A DNA stretch of 64,000 nt from Paraburkholderia lacunae (GTDB lineage Bacteria; Pseudomonadota; Gammaproteobacteria; Burkholderiales; Burkholderiaceae): contig NZ_QHKS01000016.1 of NCBI RefSeq assembly GCF_003353175.1, positions 62,001 through 126,000 on the forward strand, read 5' to 3'. This document shows positions 7,792-16,274 of the stretch, piece by piece (the first letter of the stretch is position 1; each line of letters opens with the position of its first letter). The notes beneath the pieces are model-generated. The model had not been told where the DNA came from, searched no databases, and saw only the letters and a list, made by a program, of their open reading frames with translations. The translations under genes were made by a program, and so were the position numbers.

Positions 7792-9039
7792 ATGACTGGT
7801 TCCCCGCTGCCAAAACCGAAGGTCTCGCCCCGTCTGCGCTGGGTTGCTTCATGGGGACCTGGACTGCTCGTCATGCTCGCTGACTGCGATGCCGGGAATG
7901 TCGTCACGGCGGCGCATGCCGGCGCGCAATGGGGTCTTCATCTTCTGGTGGTGCTTCCTGGGCTCATTCCGCTGCTTTACATGGTCCAGGAACTCACCGT
8001 CCGACTCGGCATTTTCACCGGGCGAGGCCACGGTGAACTCATCCGCTCGAACTTCGGTCCGTTGTGGGCATGGATATCGGCAATCGGACTGGTCATTGCC
8101 GTGCTCGGTTCGCTTGTGACCGAGTTCACTGGAGTCGCCGGCGTGGGCGAGATGTATGGTGTCTCGCGGTCCGTCACCTTGCCGCTTGCCGTTGTCGCGC
8201 TGACAGCCGTCGTGCTCACCGGCTCGCATAGACGCGTGGACAAGGCCGCAATTGTCATCGGGGCCTTCGAATTGACCTTTTTCGTTGTGGCGTGGAAGGC
8301 GCACCCGGACATCCACGACCTGTTCCCGCAAATGACTGACCTCCCGCTCGGCAATCGTCAGTTCGGATACCTTGCCGCTGCGCTGATTGGCGCGACGTTC
8401 AATCCATGGATGGTCTTCTATCAGCAGGCGGCGGTCGCGGATAAAAAACTCACTCCGCGAGACTACACGGCGGCTCGGGTCGAAACGGCCATCGGTGCGG
8501 TCCTCACGCAGCTACTGACGGCAGCGGTCCTTGTCGCCGCGGCAGCAACGCTATCGGGAAATGGTCAACCACGCGCCTTACAAAGCGTGGGCGAGATTAG
8601 CGTCGCCCTCGCGACAGTAGTGGGCCCACACGCTGGACGCGTCCTCTTCAGTGCCGGAGTTCTTGGCGCGTCGATGGTGGCGGCCATTGTCTGTTCGCTG
8701 TCTCTGGCGTGGGGGCTGGGCGAAGTGGCGGGATACAGGCGCTCGCTCGAAGACCGGCCCGCGAGTGCGCCGTGGTTCTACGGGGTGTATGTGGCCTCCG
8801 TCGCCGGCAGCGCTTACGTCGTCTGGCTGGCGCCGAACCTCGTTTCGTTGAACGTCGCTGCGCAGGTAGTCAACGCGTTAATGCTGCCGCTTGTGGTTGG
8901 GTTGCTCATCGCGCTTAGCGTCACCGCCCTACCTCATCGGCATCGGCCTCGCGGCGCTTACTTGTGGCTTGTCTGCGGCATTGCAGCGGTAGTGTGTGCA
9001 GCCGGCGCCCTTGGCGCGGGCCTCAGCTTTCTTTCGTGA
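7792..9039 (+). CDS. Nramp-family divalent metal transporter, atypical metal site
   Basis: A 415-residue inner-membrane protein with about 11 hydrophobic segments and the Nramp fold signature: GPGLLVML at the start of TM1 and the RLGIFTGRGHGELIR loop after TM2. The two metal-binding motifs depart from the canon. TM1 has D-A-G-N instead of D-P-G-N (ADCDAGNVVTAA), and TM6 has F-N-P-W in place of V-M-P-H (GATFNPWMVFYQQ), so the metal-coordinating Met is Asn and the conserved His is Trp. Canonical Nramp proteins import Mn2+ or Fe2+ with protons; this one may prefer a harder ion such as Mg2+, which is inference. The 3' end overlaps a PhzF remnant on the other strand. Confidence 0.85.
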   Translation: MTGSPLPKPKVSPRLRWVASWGPGLLVMLADCDAGNVVTAAHAGAQWGLHLLVVLPGLIPLLYMVQELTVRLGIFTGRGHGELIRSNFGPLWAWISAIGLVIAVLGSLVTEFTGVAGVGEMYGVSRSVTLPLAVVALTAVVLTGSHRRVDKAAIVIGAFELTFFVVAWKAHPDIHDLFPQMTDLPLGNRQFGYLAAALIGATFNPWMVFYQQAAVADKKLTPRDYTAARVETAIGAVLTQLLTAAVLVAAAATLSGNGQPRALQSVGEISVALATVVGPHAGRVLFSAGVLGASMVAAIVCSLSLAWGLGEVAGYRRSLEDRPASAPWFYGVYVASVAGSAYVVWLAPNLVSLNVAAQVVNALMLPLVVGLLIALSVTALPHRHRPRGAYLWLVCGIAAVVCAAGALGAGLSFLS

Positions 9040-9283
9040 GAAGCGCTCTGTCCTGTCGCTGAGACAAGAATGTATGACCGCTTATCCGCCAAATGCCGGC
9101 TCCCTGGATAGGCGCGCGCAGATGAGCGATTGCCTCGGTCGCCGACGTGAGATTGAACTGTGCCGCAAGAGCCAGCATGGTCACATCGTCCAGGCCCCGC
9201 GCGTCGTCGAACACGCACAACGGATTACCGCCAAAAGTCGATTCGGCGAACACGTTCAGCAGACGCAAGGTGTAGGTGTTCAT
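9023..9283 (-). pseudogene. PhzF-family (phenazine biosynthesis-like) gene remnant
   Basis: The first 45 or so residues (MNTYTLRLLNVFAESTFGG, then NPLCVFDDARGLDD) match the conserved N-terminus of PhzF-like isomerases, including the GGNPLCVF motif with its substrate-binding Asn. After QFNL the family sequence (normally a catalytic Glu in SET, then the GHPTLG motif) breaks off, and an unrelated short tail ends the frame at 86 residues instead of about 260-300. Most of the gene has been deleted. It overlaps the 3' end of the Nramp-like gene by 17 bases. Confidence 0.65.
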
Positions 9284-9342
9284 GCAATGCTCACGTAAGC
9301 GACAGATCGGCCAAGAGCGAACGCGACATACTACCTGAGCGG

Positions 9343-9513
9343 CTAGCGTGGGATGACAGTGCGCGCGCCTGCCCCGCTTACTTGCAGGACCAGCAGGCCG
9401 TGACCCACAACGGCACTTCGCTGCTCCTGCGGCGTAAGCGGGCCAACTGTCACCCCGAGTCGCGGCGCTGTCTGCACCGCAATACCGACCTCGCTGTCAT
9501 TGCCACGCCATAT
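9343..9513 (-). pseudogene. Remnant of a DegP/DegQ-type protease PDZ domain
   Basis: A minus-strand frame reads APRLGVTVGPLTPQEQRSA followed by GHGLLVLQVSGAGART, which is the pattern of the second PDZ domain of DegP/DegQ/MucD serine proteases (LG..VRPLTPEEQ...GLLV..V.G.AA). It stops after about 25 more bases and no protease domain precedes it. It is a fragment in a patch of decayed genes. The exact left and right limits cannot be set. Confidence 0.5.
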
Positions 9514-9565
9514 CAGCCCGGCACGCTGAGTAGTCTCAGCCCACAACCCGCCAGGGAGACACGCC

Positions 9566-12046
9566 ATGCTGACTGCTCGCGTTGGAATCGTTTCGCAATC
9601 CGCCGCTGTGCCTTACACCGACGTCGTGCGCGTCGCACAAGCGCTCAACCTCCAGATCAGCCGCGACCTCGGGCCCATCTGGAATGTGTCGGGCGCCGTC
9701 GTCGCTCTCGAATCCGCCGACCACCTCGATCCGGGCATCTGGCCTGTGTATATCGTGGACGAAGTTCAGTCGGGCGCGGCCGGCTTTCATCTGACCGAGC
9801 ACAATCAGCCGTTCGCGGTGGTGCTGGCCGGCGACACCTGGTCTCTGTCGGCGAGTCACGAAGTCATGGAAATGCTGGTCGATCCAAGCGGTAACCGGCT
9901 CACCGCGGCGAACGCCGTCGCGATCATCGACAACGAGGTCCAGGACGGCAACGGCAAAGTCGAATTCCTGGTCGAGATCTGCGATCCATCCGAAGACGCC
10001 AGCAACGCCTATCTCATCGACGACGTGCTCGTCTCGGACTTCTACACGCCGCACTATTTCGATCCCGCCGGCACGGCGGGCGCGCGCTACAGTTTCAGTG
10101 GCCGGATAAGCCGCCCGCGCCAGGTGCTGCCGAACGGCTACCTCACCTGGTTCAATCCGCAGAACAACAAACTCCAGCAAGTCCGGCATTTCGGCGCGCC
10201 CGAGATCGTCGACCTGGCGACCGGCCAGCCCGGCGGTGGATCGCTGACGGGCGGGCGTTCTCTGCGCAGCTTCGTCGACAGTCTCTCGCCGTTTCCGCAC
10301 TCGCTGTCGCATCTCAAGGCGAGCACGCCGGCCGTGATCCGGCGCGACGCACGGCGCTCGATGTTCGCCAGCGCCTTGCCCACCGGTGCGGCACTGTTTG
10401 CGGCGGCGCTCGCCAACGTCAGGAGCGCTGCGGCCGGCGCAAGCGCTGCACCGCATGACATGCAGGCGATCGACATTCGGACGATGCTCGACGCGCACGC
10501 CGAGTCCTTCAGGCAACCAGGCATCCTGTCGGTACGGAGCGGCTTGCAATGGCCCACGCTGACGAGCGGCGTCACGCGCGCCATCGTCGTGACGACGGAG
10601 CCGGACCAACGTGCCGCCGCGGAAGCTTCGCTGCCGAAGGTCTTCGACGGTGTACCCGTCGAGGTGCGCGCCGCCGGTCCGATGGAATCGCTGCGCGCGC
10701 TCGATCCGGCGAAATATTTCGCGCTGGCCGAAGCACGTCACGAACTCCGGCAACCGGATTTCGCGGATCAAGTCTTTTTCGACGGACAAGGCAACGAGCA
10801 CGCGAATCCGCCGATGCCGCTGACGGCCTTTGCCACCGCACGCGCACAGAAGGAAGAGATCGCGTACACACCGGCTCCCGGAGCAAGTCTCGACGCTGTC
10901 ACCGCACAGGTCTCGCTCGTACTGCACGCGAGCCCCGATGCGGGATGGGCCGAGCTATCGAATTTTATCGAGGGCATTCGCGAGGAACTGGTGGTCGGCA
11001 TGTACGACTTCACCTCGGCGCACATTCTCACCGCCCTCGACAATGCGCTTGCCGGCGGCAAGAAACTGACGCTCACGCTCGATCATCCGGCGAAGAACCC
11101 GTCCGCCGATCAAACAGACGAAGAGACGCAGGCTGATCTTCTGGAACATCTGGGCGATCACTTCACCGGCACCTGGGCGCTCACCAACGCCGACCCGAAA
11201 GCCCCGGTCTGGATCTATCCGAACGCGTATCACATCAAGGTGGCGGTGCGCGAAGACGATACGTTGTGGCTCTCTTCGGGCAACTGGAACAACAGCAATC
11301 AGCCGGAAATCGATCTATCGGACGTGACGGCCGCGCGCAAGCTCGCCACGACACACGATCGCGACTGGCATGTCATCGTCACCAGCAAGGCGTTGGCGGA
11401 CACGTTCCGGGCTTTCCTGCAGCACGACTATACGGTCTCTCACGACGCGATCGTCGCGGCCAGTGCACAAGGCGCGGCGCTTGGCGGGAACGGCGCCGCC
11501 GCCCTCGAGGTGCCGATCGAAGCGCTCGCGGCCGGCAAGGCGCCGCGCCAGTTCTTCGCCCCGAAGACGCTCGCCGACAACATCAGGATTCAGCCGCTGC
11601 TGACTCCCGATAACTATCAGCCGCATGTTCAGGCGCTCATCGAGTCCGCCCAGCGACGTTTTTACATGCAGACTCAATATATCCATCCGAGCGGACGTCC
11701 CGACGATGCGCAGCATGACGCGTTGATCGCGGCCGTAAAGGCGCTCATCGACCGGGGGCTCGACGTGCGTCTGATTACCAGTCAGTTCCAGAACGACGCA
11801 TGGGTAGAAAAACTGGTCGCGGCGGGCATTCCGTCATCCGTGCTGCGGCGTCAGGCGAACGTTCACAACAAGGGCATCGTGGTCGACGGGAGCGTCGTGA
11901 TGGTCAGCAGCCAGAACTGGTCGGCTGACGGCACGCTGCGTAATCGCGACGCGGGCCTGATCATCTATAACGCCGATGCCGCGACTTATTTCGAGCAGAT
12001 CTTCCTGCACGACTGGGATTATCTTGCGTCGCCGGTGGGGAGTTGA
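9566..12046 (+). CDS. Large fusion: HExxE domain plus two phospholipase D domains
   Basis: An 826-residue protein. Residues 1 to about 215 resemble a family of uncharacterised bacterial proteins with a zinc-protease-like SHEVMEMLVDP motif (His98, Glu99, Glu102) followed by VEICDP and SDFYTP segments. A linker of about 220 residues follows. The C-terminal half carries two PLD repeats. The first is HIKVAVRE (His556, Lys558, with Glu where Asp is usual) then SSGNWNNSN. The second is HNKGIVVD (from His767) then GSVVMVSSQNWS, a complete HKD motif. PLD-family proteins cleave phosphodiesters of lipids or nucleic acids. There is no Sec signal peptide, so it is cytoplasmic or exported by another route. 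It is flanked by gene remnants on both sides. Substrate unknown. Confidence 0.75.
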   Translation: MLTARVGIVSQSAAVPYTDVVRVAQALNLQISRDLGPIWNVSGAVVALESADHLDPGIWPVYIVDEVQSGAAGFHLTEHNQPFAVVLAGDTWSLSASHEVMEMLVDPSGNRLTAANAVAIIDNEVQDGNGKVEFLVEICDPSEDASNAYLIDDVLVSDFYTPHYFDPAGTAGARYSFSGRISRPRQVLPNGYLTWFNPQNNKLQQVRHFGAPEIVDLATGQPGGGSLTGGRSLRSFVDSLSPFPHSLSHLKASTPAVIRRDARRSMFASALPTGAALFAAALANVRSAAAGASAAPHDMQAIDIRTMLDAHAESFRQPGILSVRSGLQWPTLTSGVTRAIVVTTEPDQRAAAEASLPKVFDGVPVEVRAAGPMESLRALDPAKYFALAEARHELRQPDFADQVFFDGQGNEHANPPMPLTAFATARAQKEEIAYTPAPGASLDAVTAQVSLVLHASPDAGWAELSNFIEGIREELVVGMYDFTSAHILTALDNALAGGKKLTLTLDHPAKNPSADQTDEETQADLLEHLGDHFTGTWALTNADPKAPVWIYPNAYHIKVAVREDDTLWLSSGNWNNSNQPEIDLSDVTAARKLATTHDRDWHVIVTSKALADTFRAFLQHDYTVSHDAIVAASAQGAALGGNGAAALEVPIEALAAGKAPRQFFAPKTLADNIRIQPLLTPDNYQPHVQALIESAQRRFYMQTQYIHPSGRPDDAQHDALIAAVKALIDRGLDVRLITSQFQNDAWVEKLVAAGIPSSVLRRQANVHNKGIVVDGSVVMVSSQNWSADGTLRNRDAGLIIYNADAATYFEQIFLHDWDYLASPVGS

Positions 12047-12057
12047 GTAAGCGGATA

Positions 12058-12307
12058 TCAGTGGCGGCGCAGGACCGATCGCATATCGCGCACGTCGCCG
12101 TCATCGGGCCGGCCGTCGGATTCCTTGTTCGATTCGAGCGCGGCGCCGACGCGCTCTGGATCGGACGCCAGCGACGTCTCGATCTTGCGCACGCAGGATC
12201 GTCTCGTTGACATGCTGATACGAAGCCGCTGCGGAAAAGCAGTCGGCGTGGACGGGGGGCGTCAGACACAGCAGCGTCGTCAGAAGCGCGGTCGTTCGAA
12301 TGACCAT
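12058..12307 (-). pseudogene. Lytic transglycosylase N-terminal remnant
   Basis: From the ATG at 12307 the minus strand reads a signal peptide (MVIRTTALLTTLLCLTPPVHA) and then DCFSAAASYQHVNETILRA, the conserved start of IpgF-like lytic transglycosylases. In intact members this runs into IAWQES with the catalytic Glu. Here the match stops at ILRA and the rest of the domain is missing. An overlapping minus-strand frame (12058-12213, 51 codons, hydrophilic) may be the tail of a second gene joined by a deletion. Nothing else was seen in the 464 bases before the next gene. Confidence 0.6.
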
Positions 12308-12510
12308 ATGCAGATCCGTCGGAAGCGTGGGGTGCGCCAATCATAAAACCACGCTCGCGCAGGGCCATTGCAGAGTGCGAACCTGTGACGCGGAGCGCGA
12401 ATCCACTGCTGTGCCGGCACCCAAACCGTGCCATCACGGCGGTCTCCGCCCGGGGCCGGCTTCGCGCCAGGGGATATATAGCGCGCGGCCGATATGTCAG
12501 AATCGCGGGC

Positions 12511-13302
12511 ATGACCTGGATTGCCACCCTGCCGATGTATAACGTGACGCCCGCCCTCGCCGCTGTTTGGCGCGAGTGGCTGGGTGATGTGTTGCGGACG
12601 GTCGAACCGGCGTGCCGTATCGTCGAGCCCGATGGCGAACTGCACGCGCTGTGGCGACGCGCCGATCTGCTGATCTCGCAGACTTGCGGTTATCCGCTGA
12701 TGCATGGCTTGCGCGAGCAGGTGCAATTGATCGCGACGCCGCAATTCGACGCACCGGGCTGCGACGGCGCGCTTTATTCAAGCGTGCTGGTGACGCGAGC
12801 GGACGCGCCGTTCGATTCGCTGGCGGACTGCCGTGGCGCGCGCGCCGCCTACAATCAGGACGATTCGAATAGCGGCATGAATGTGTTCCGGCATGCGGTG
12901 GCGCCGCTTGCGCTTAGCGGGGTATTTTTTAGCGCTATCGTGCGCACCGGTTCGCATCTCGGCTCGTTGCGAGCAGTTGTGGACAATGAAGCTGACGTCG
13001 CCACGATCGATTGCGTGACGTTCGCCTTTGTCTGCGATGAATTGCCGGAACTGGCAGAGAAAGTTCGGCAGATCGGTGTGACGGCCGCGTCACCGGGTTT
13101 GCCTTTGATTGCCTCCGGCACCGTGCCTTCAGCAACTATCGAAGCACTATGCGAGTCGCTGAACCAGGCGCTCGCCGCACAACCCGATCGCGCAAAACGC
13201 CTGCGTTTGAAGGGCTTTTCCGCGCTCCCTTTTGTCGACTACGAGCGCATCACGCAACTGGAAAACGAAGCGCGGGCCTTGGGTTATCCGCGCCTCGCCT
13301 GA
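12511..13302 (+). CDS. PhnD-like phosphate/phosphonate-type binding protein, no signal peptide
   Basis: A 263-residue protein of the PhnD-like periplasmic binding-protein class. The pattern includes MTWIATLPMYNVTPALAAVW at the start, LLISQTCGYPL near residue 55, the LADCRGARAAYNQDDSNSGMN loop where phosphonate-binding relatives hold the ligand, and GSHLGSLRAVVDNEADVATID. Unlike transport binding proteins it has no signal peptide at the ATG at 12511; an upstream in-frame extension to 12385 is Arg-rich and also not a signal. There are no ABC permease or ATPase neighbours. It may be a cytoplasmic sensor-like protein or an orphan. It converges on liuD with a 6-base gap. Confidence 0.75.
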   Translation: MTWIATLPMYNVTPALAAVWREWLGDVLRTVEPACRIVEPDGELHALWRRADLLISQTCGYPLMHGLREQVQLIATPQFDAPGCDGALYSSVLVTRADAPFDSLADCRGARAAYNQDDSNSGMNVFRHAVAPLALSGVFFSAIVRTGSHLGSLRAVVDNEADVATIDCVTFAFVCDELPELAEKVRQIGVTAASPGLPLIASGTVPSATIEALCESLNQALAAQPDRAKRLRLKGFSALPFVDYERITQLENEARALGYPRLA

Positions 13303-13308
13303 AGTCCC

Positions 13309-15366
13309 CTATTCCACGTTCAGCACCAGAAGCTGCGCTCCATCGGTAACCTGATCGCCGACTGCGTACAGCACTTCCGACACCGTACCGGCCGCCGGTG
13401 CGCCAATGGTGTGTTCCATCTTCATCGCTTCCATCACGATCAGCGGCTCGCCCTTCTTCACCACGGCGCCCGGTTCGACCAGCACCGCGATGACCTTGCC
13501 GGGCATCGGCGCGGTCAGGCGGCCTTCGCCGCCTTCGGCATCCGCCGCGTGCGCGAGCAGATTCTGCCATTCGAACGCGAGCGCTTCGCCCAGGCAGAAG
13601 ACGTGGAACGTATCGCCGTCGACGAATACGCGGCCTGTCGCTCGCGCATCGCCGATCGTCGCGCGGAATTCGTGCCGGCCCGCGCCGCCCGACCAGCTGA
13701 AGCCCTCGCGCACGCCGTCGTGTTCGAGCGTTTGCGTGCTGCCGTCGCGCGCGAAGCTCACCGTGAAAGCGGTGTCGTTCTCGACATCGCGCCAGCCGAG
13801 TGTTTGCGTGTAGCCGCTGTTCAGGCGCCAGTGCGACAGCGCATCCCACGGCGAAGCGCCGTGCGCGGTGCCGCCTTCGCGCGTCAGCAATGCAGCGCAG
13901 GCGAGCGCCAGCGCTTCCTTGAACGGCTTCGTCACGGGCGCGAACAGCGCGTCATGATGACGCTCGATCAAACCCGTATCGAGGTCGCCTGTCGCAAACG
14001 GCTCGCTCGTGACGATGCTTTGCAGGAACTCGACGTTGGTATGCGGGCCGACCACTTCGCATGCATGCAGCGCGCGATTCATGCGCGCCAGCGCTTCGTC
14101 GCGCGTCGCGCCGTGGACGATCAGCTTCGCGATCATCGGATCGTAGAACGGCGTGATCGTGTCGCCCTCGCGCACGCCGCTGTCGATGCGTACCGGCGCT
14201 TTGCGTCCCGACTCGCCCAGGCCGGCCGCGCCTAAACCGGCCGTGCCCAGGCCGGCCGCGTCGATGCTGAACTCGACGCCTTCCGGCATGCGCAGATGCT
14301 TGAGCGTACCCGTCGACGGCAAGAAGCCGCGCGCCGGATGCTCGGCGTAAATACGCGCTTCGATCGCATGACCGTCGATCCTGATTTGCTGCTGGGTAAG
14401 CGGCAGCGGTTCGTTCGAGGCGACGCGCAGTTGCCATTCGACCAGGTCCTGCCCCGTCACCATTTCCGTGACCGGATGCTCGACCTGCAAGCGCGTGTTC
14501 ATTTCCATGAAGTAGAAATCGCCCGTAACGGTCATGATGAATTCGACCGTGCCCGCACCGACGTAATTCACCGCGCGCGCCGCGGCCACGGCCGCTTCGC
14601 CCATCTCGCGTTTGATTTCGGCGGACAGCCCCGGCGCCGGGGCTTCTTCCAGCACCTTCTGGTGACGCCGCTGCACCGAGCAGTCGCGATCGAACAGATA
14701 GACCGCGCCGCCGTGACGGTCCGCGAACACCTGCACTTCCACGTGACGCGGCCGCGTCAGATACTTTTCGATCAGCACGCGATCGTTGCCGAAGCTGCTC
14801 GCCGCTTCGCGCTTGCACGACGCCAGCGCGGCAGCGAAATCTTCGCTGCGCTCGACGACACGCATGCCTTTACCGCCGCCGCCCGCGCTTGCCTTCAGCA
14901 GCACCGGGTAACCGATCGCGTCAGCCTCGCGGTGCAGCAGTTGCGCGTCCTGATCGTCGCCGTGATAGCCAGGCACGAGCGGCACGGCCGCCGCATGCAT
15001 CAGCGCTTTCGCGGCGGCCTTCGAGCCCATCGCGGCGATCGCTTCGACCGGCGGTCCGATGAAGACGATACCCGCGAGTTCGCACGCATGCGCGAAGTCT
15101 TCGTTTTCCGACAGGAAGCCGTAGCCGGGATGCACCGCTTGTGCGCCGGTGGCGCGCGCGGCTTCGATGATGCGCTCGATGCGCAGATAGCTTTCCGCCG
15201 CCGTCGAACCGCCGATATGCACCGCTTCGTCGCAGGCCGTGACGTGCTTCGCGTTGGCGTCCGCATCGGAATACACGGCCACGCTCGCGATGCCGAGCCG
15301 CTTGCAGGTTGCCGCGACGCGGCAGGCAATCTCGCCCCGGTTCGCAATCAGAATCTTGTTGAACAT
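13309..15366 (-). CDS. liuD: Methylcrotonoyl-CoA carboxylase, biotin-carrying alpha subunit
   Basis: A 685-residue acyl-CoA carboxylase subunit that carboxylates its own biotin with ATP and bicarbonate, for conversion of 3-methylcrotonyl-CoA to 3-methylglutaconyl-CoA in leucine breakdown. The biotin carboxylase domain starts at MFNKILIANRGEIACRV and includes the ATP-grasp glycine loop (KASAGGGGKGMRVV) and the EMNTRLQVEHPVTE motif. The C-terminal biotinyl domain has the EAMKMEH lysine site. A longer frame extends to 15543 but is not family-like; the ATG at 15366 gives the conserved start. A short repeat (AGLGTAGLGAAGLGESG) lies in the middle. Last gene of liuABCD. Confidence 0.95.
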   Translation of the reverse strand: MFNKILIANRGEIACRVAATCKRLGIASVAVYSDADANAKHVTACDEAVHIGGSTAAESYLRIERIIEAARATGAQAVHPGYGFLSENEDFAHACELAGIVFIGPPVEAIAAMGSKAAAKALMHAAAVPLVPGYHGDDQDAQLLHREADAIGYPVLLKASAGGGGKGMRVVERSEDFAAALASCKREAASSFGNDRVLIEKYLTRPRHVEVQVFADRHGGAVYLFDRDCSVQRRHQKVLEEAPAPGLSAEIKREMGEAAVAAARAVNYVGAGTVEFIMTVTGDFYFMEMNTRLQVEHPVTEMVTGQDLVEWQLRVASNEPLPLTQQQIRIDGHAIEARIYAEHPARGFLPSTGTLKHLRMPEGVEFSIDAAGLGTAGLGAAGLGESGRKAPVRIDSGVREGDTITPFYDPMIAKLIVHGATRDEALARMNRALHACEVVGPHTNVEFLQSIVTSEPFATGDLDTGLIERHHDALFAPVTKPFKEALALACAALLTREGGTAHGASPWDALSHWRLNSGYTQTLGWRDVENDTAFTVSFARDGSTQTLEHDGVREGFSWSGGAGRHEFRATIGDARATGRVFVDGDTFHVFCLGEALAFEWQNLLAHAADAEGGEGRLTAPMPGKVIAVLVEPGAVVKKGEPLIVMEAMKMEHTIGAPAAGTVSEVLYAVGDQVTDGAQLLVLNVE

Positions 15367-15460
15367 GAGATGTCTCGGTGAGGTGTCCCGTTGCGGGGCT
15401 GGTGTTCTGTGGGAGGCCTGCAAGCGCCCGGGTTTTCTCGTGAGGCGATCGTAAGGCGAG

Positions 15461-16246
15461 CTAGCTTCGCCAGGACGGTGTGCGTTTTTCGAGGAACGAC
15501 GCGACGCCTTCGCGGCCTTCCGCGCCGGCTCGCGTGCGCGCAATGCGCGCCGCCGTGTCTTCGATCATCGCGTCGTTCAGTTCATGGCCCGCGATGTCCT
15601 GCACGAGCTGCTTGCACGCGCGCACCGCTTGCGGGCCGTTCGCGCAGAGCGTTTCCGCGATTTGCCGGACCGTTGCATCGAGTTGCTCCGCGGCGACCGC
15701 TTCGCTCACCAGACCGAGCCGCCATGCCGTTGCGCAATCGAACTGCTCGGCGGTCGTGAAGTAGCGGCGCGACGCCTGCTCGCCCAGCGCGCGAATCACG
15801 TATGGCGCGATGGTGGCCGGGATCAGGCCCAGACGCGCTTCCGACAGGCAAAAGCGCGCACTCTCCACCGCCACGACGATATCGCACGCCGAAATCAATC
15901 CCATGCCGCCTGCGTAGGCATCGCCGTTCACGCGCGCGATCACCGGCTTGCTGCAGCGATAGATCGATGCCAGCATGGTCGCCAGCAACATCGCATCGGC
16001 GCGGTTCTCGTCGTCCGAGTAGCCGGCCATTTTCTTCATCCAGTTCAGATCGGCGCCCGCGCAGAACGCCTTGCCGTTCGCGGCGAGCACGACCGCGCGC
16101 ACCTCGTCGCGTTCGTTCAGGGCGGTGAAGGCCGAGGTCACTTCGGCAATCATCGTTTCGTTGAACGCGTTGCGCACGTCCGGGCGATTCAGCGTGACCG
16201 TGGCGATCTGTCCGTCGATCGCGACATTCAGCGTTTCGTATTGCAT
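15461..16246 (-). CDS. liuC: 3-methylglutaconyl-CoA hydratase (enoyl-CoA hydratase family)
   Basis: A 261-residue crotonase-family enzyme that hydrates 3-methylglutaconyl-CoA to HMG-CoA. Family motifs are TLNRPDVRNAFNETM near residue 20, the oxyanion-hole segment AFCAGADLNWMKKMAGYS, and the second oxyanion strand GDAYAGGMGLISACDIVVA, followed by SEARLGLIPATIAPYV with the catalytic acid. The ATG at 16246 is preceded by CAGGAG; an upstream in-frame start at 16270 is less likely. It lies between liuB (28-bp gap) and liuD in the same transcript, which fixes its pathway role more firmly than the sequence alone. Confidence 0.92.
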   Translation of the reverse strand: MQYETLNVAIDGQIATVTLNRPDVRNAFNETMIAEVTSAFTALNERDEVRAVVLAANGKAFCAGADLNWMKKMAGYSDDENRADAMLLATMLASIYRCSKPVIARVNGDAYAGGMGLISACDIVVAVESARFCLSEARLGLIPATIAPYVIRALGEQASRRYFTTAEQFDCATAWRLGLVSEAVAAEQLDATVRQIAETLCANGPQAVRACKQLVQDIAGHELNDAMIEDTAARIARTRAGAEGREGVASFLEKRTPSWRS

Positions 16247-16274
16247 GCTATGAGCTCCTGCGCTGAGCACAGCT

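Noticed and set aside
12058..12213. 51-codon minus-strand frame after the transglycosylase remnant
   Set aside because: The composition is protein-like, but there is no ribosome-binding site or family match; noted within the pseudogene instead.
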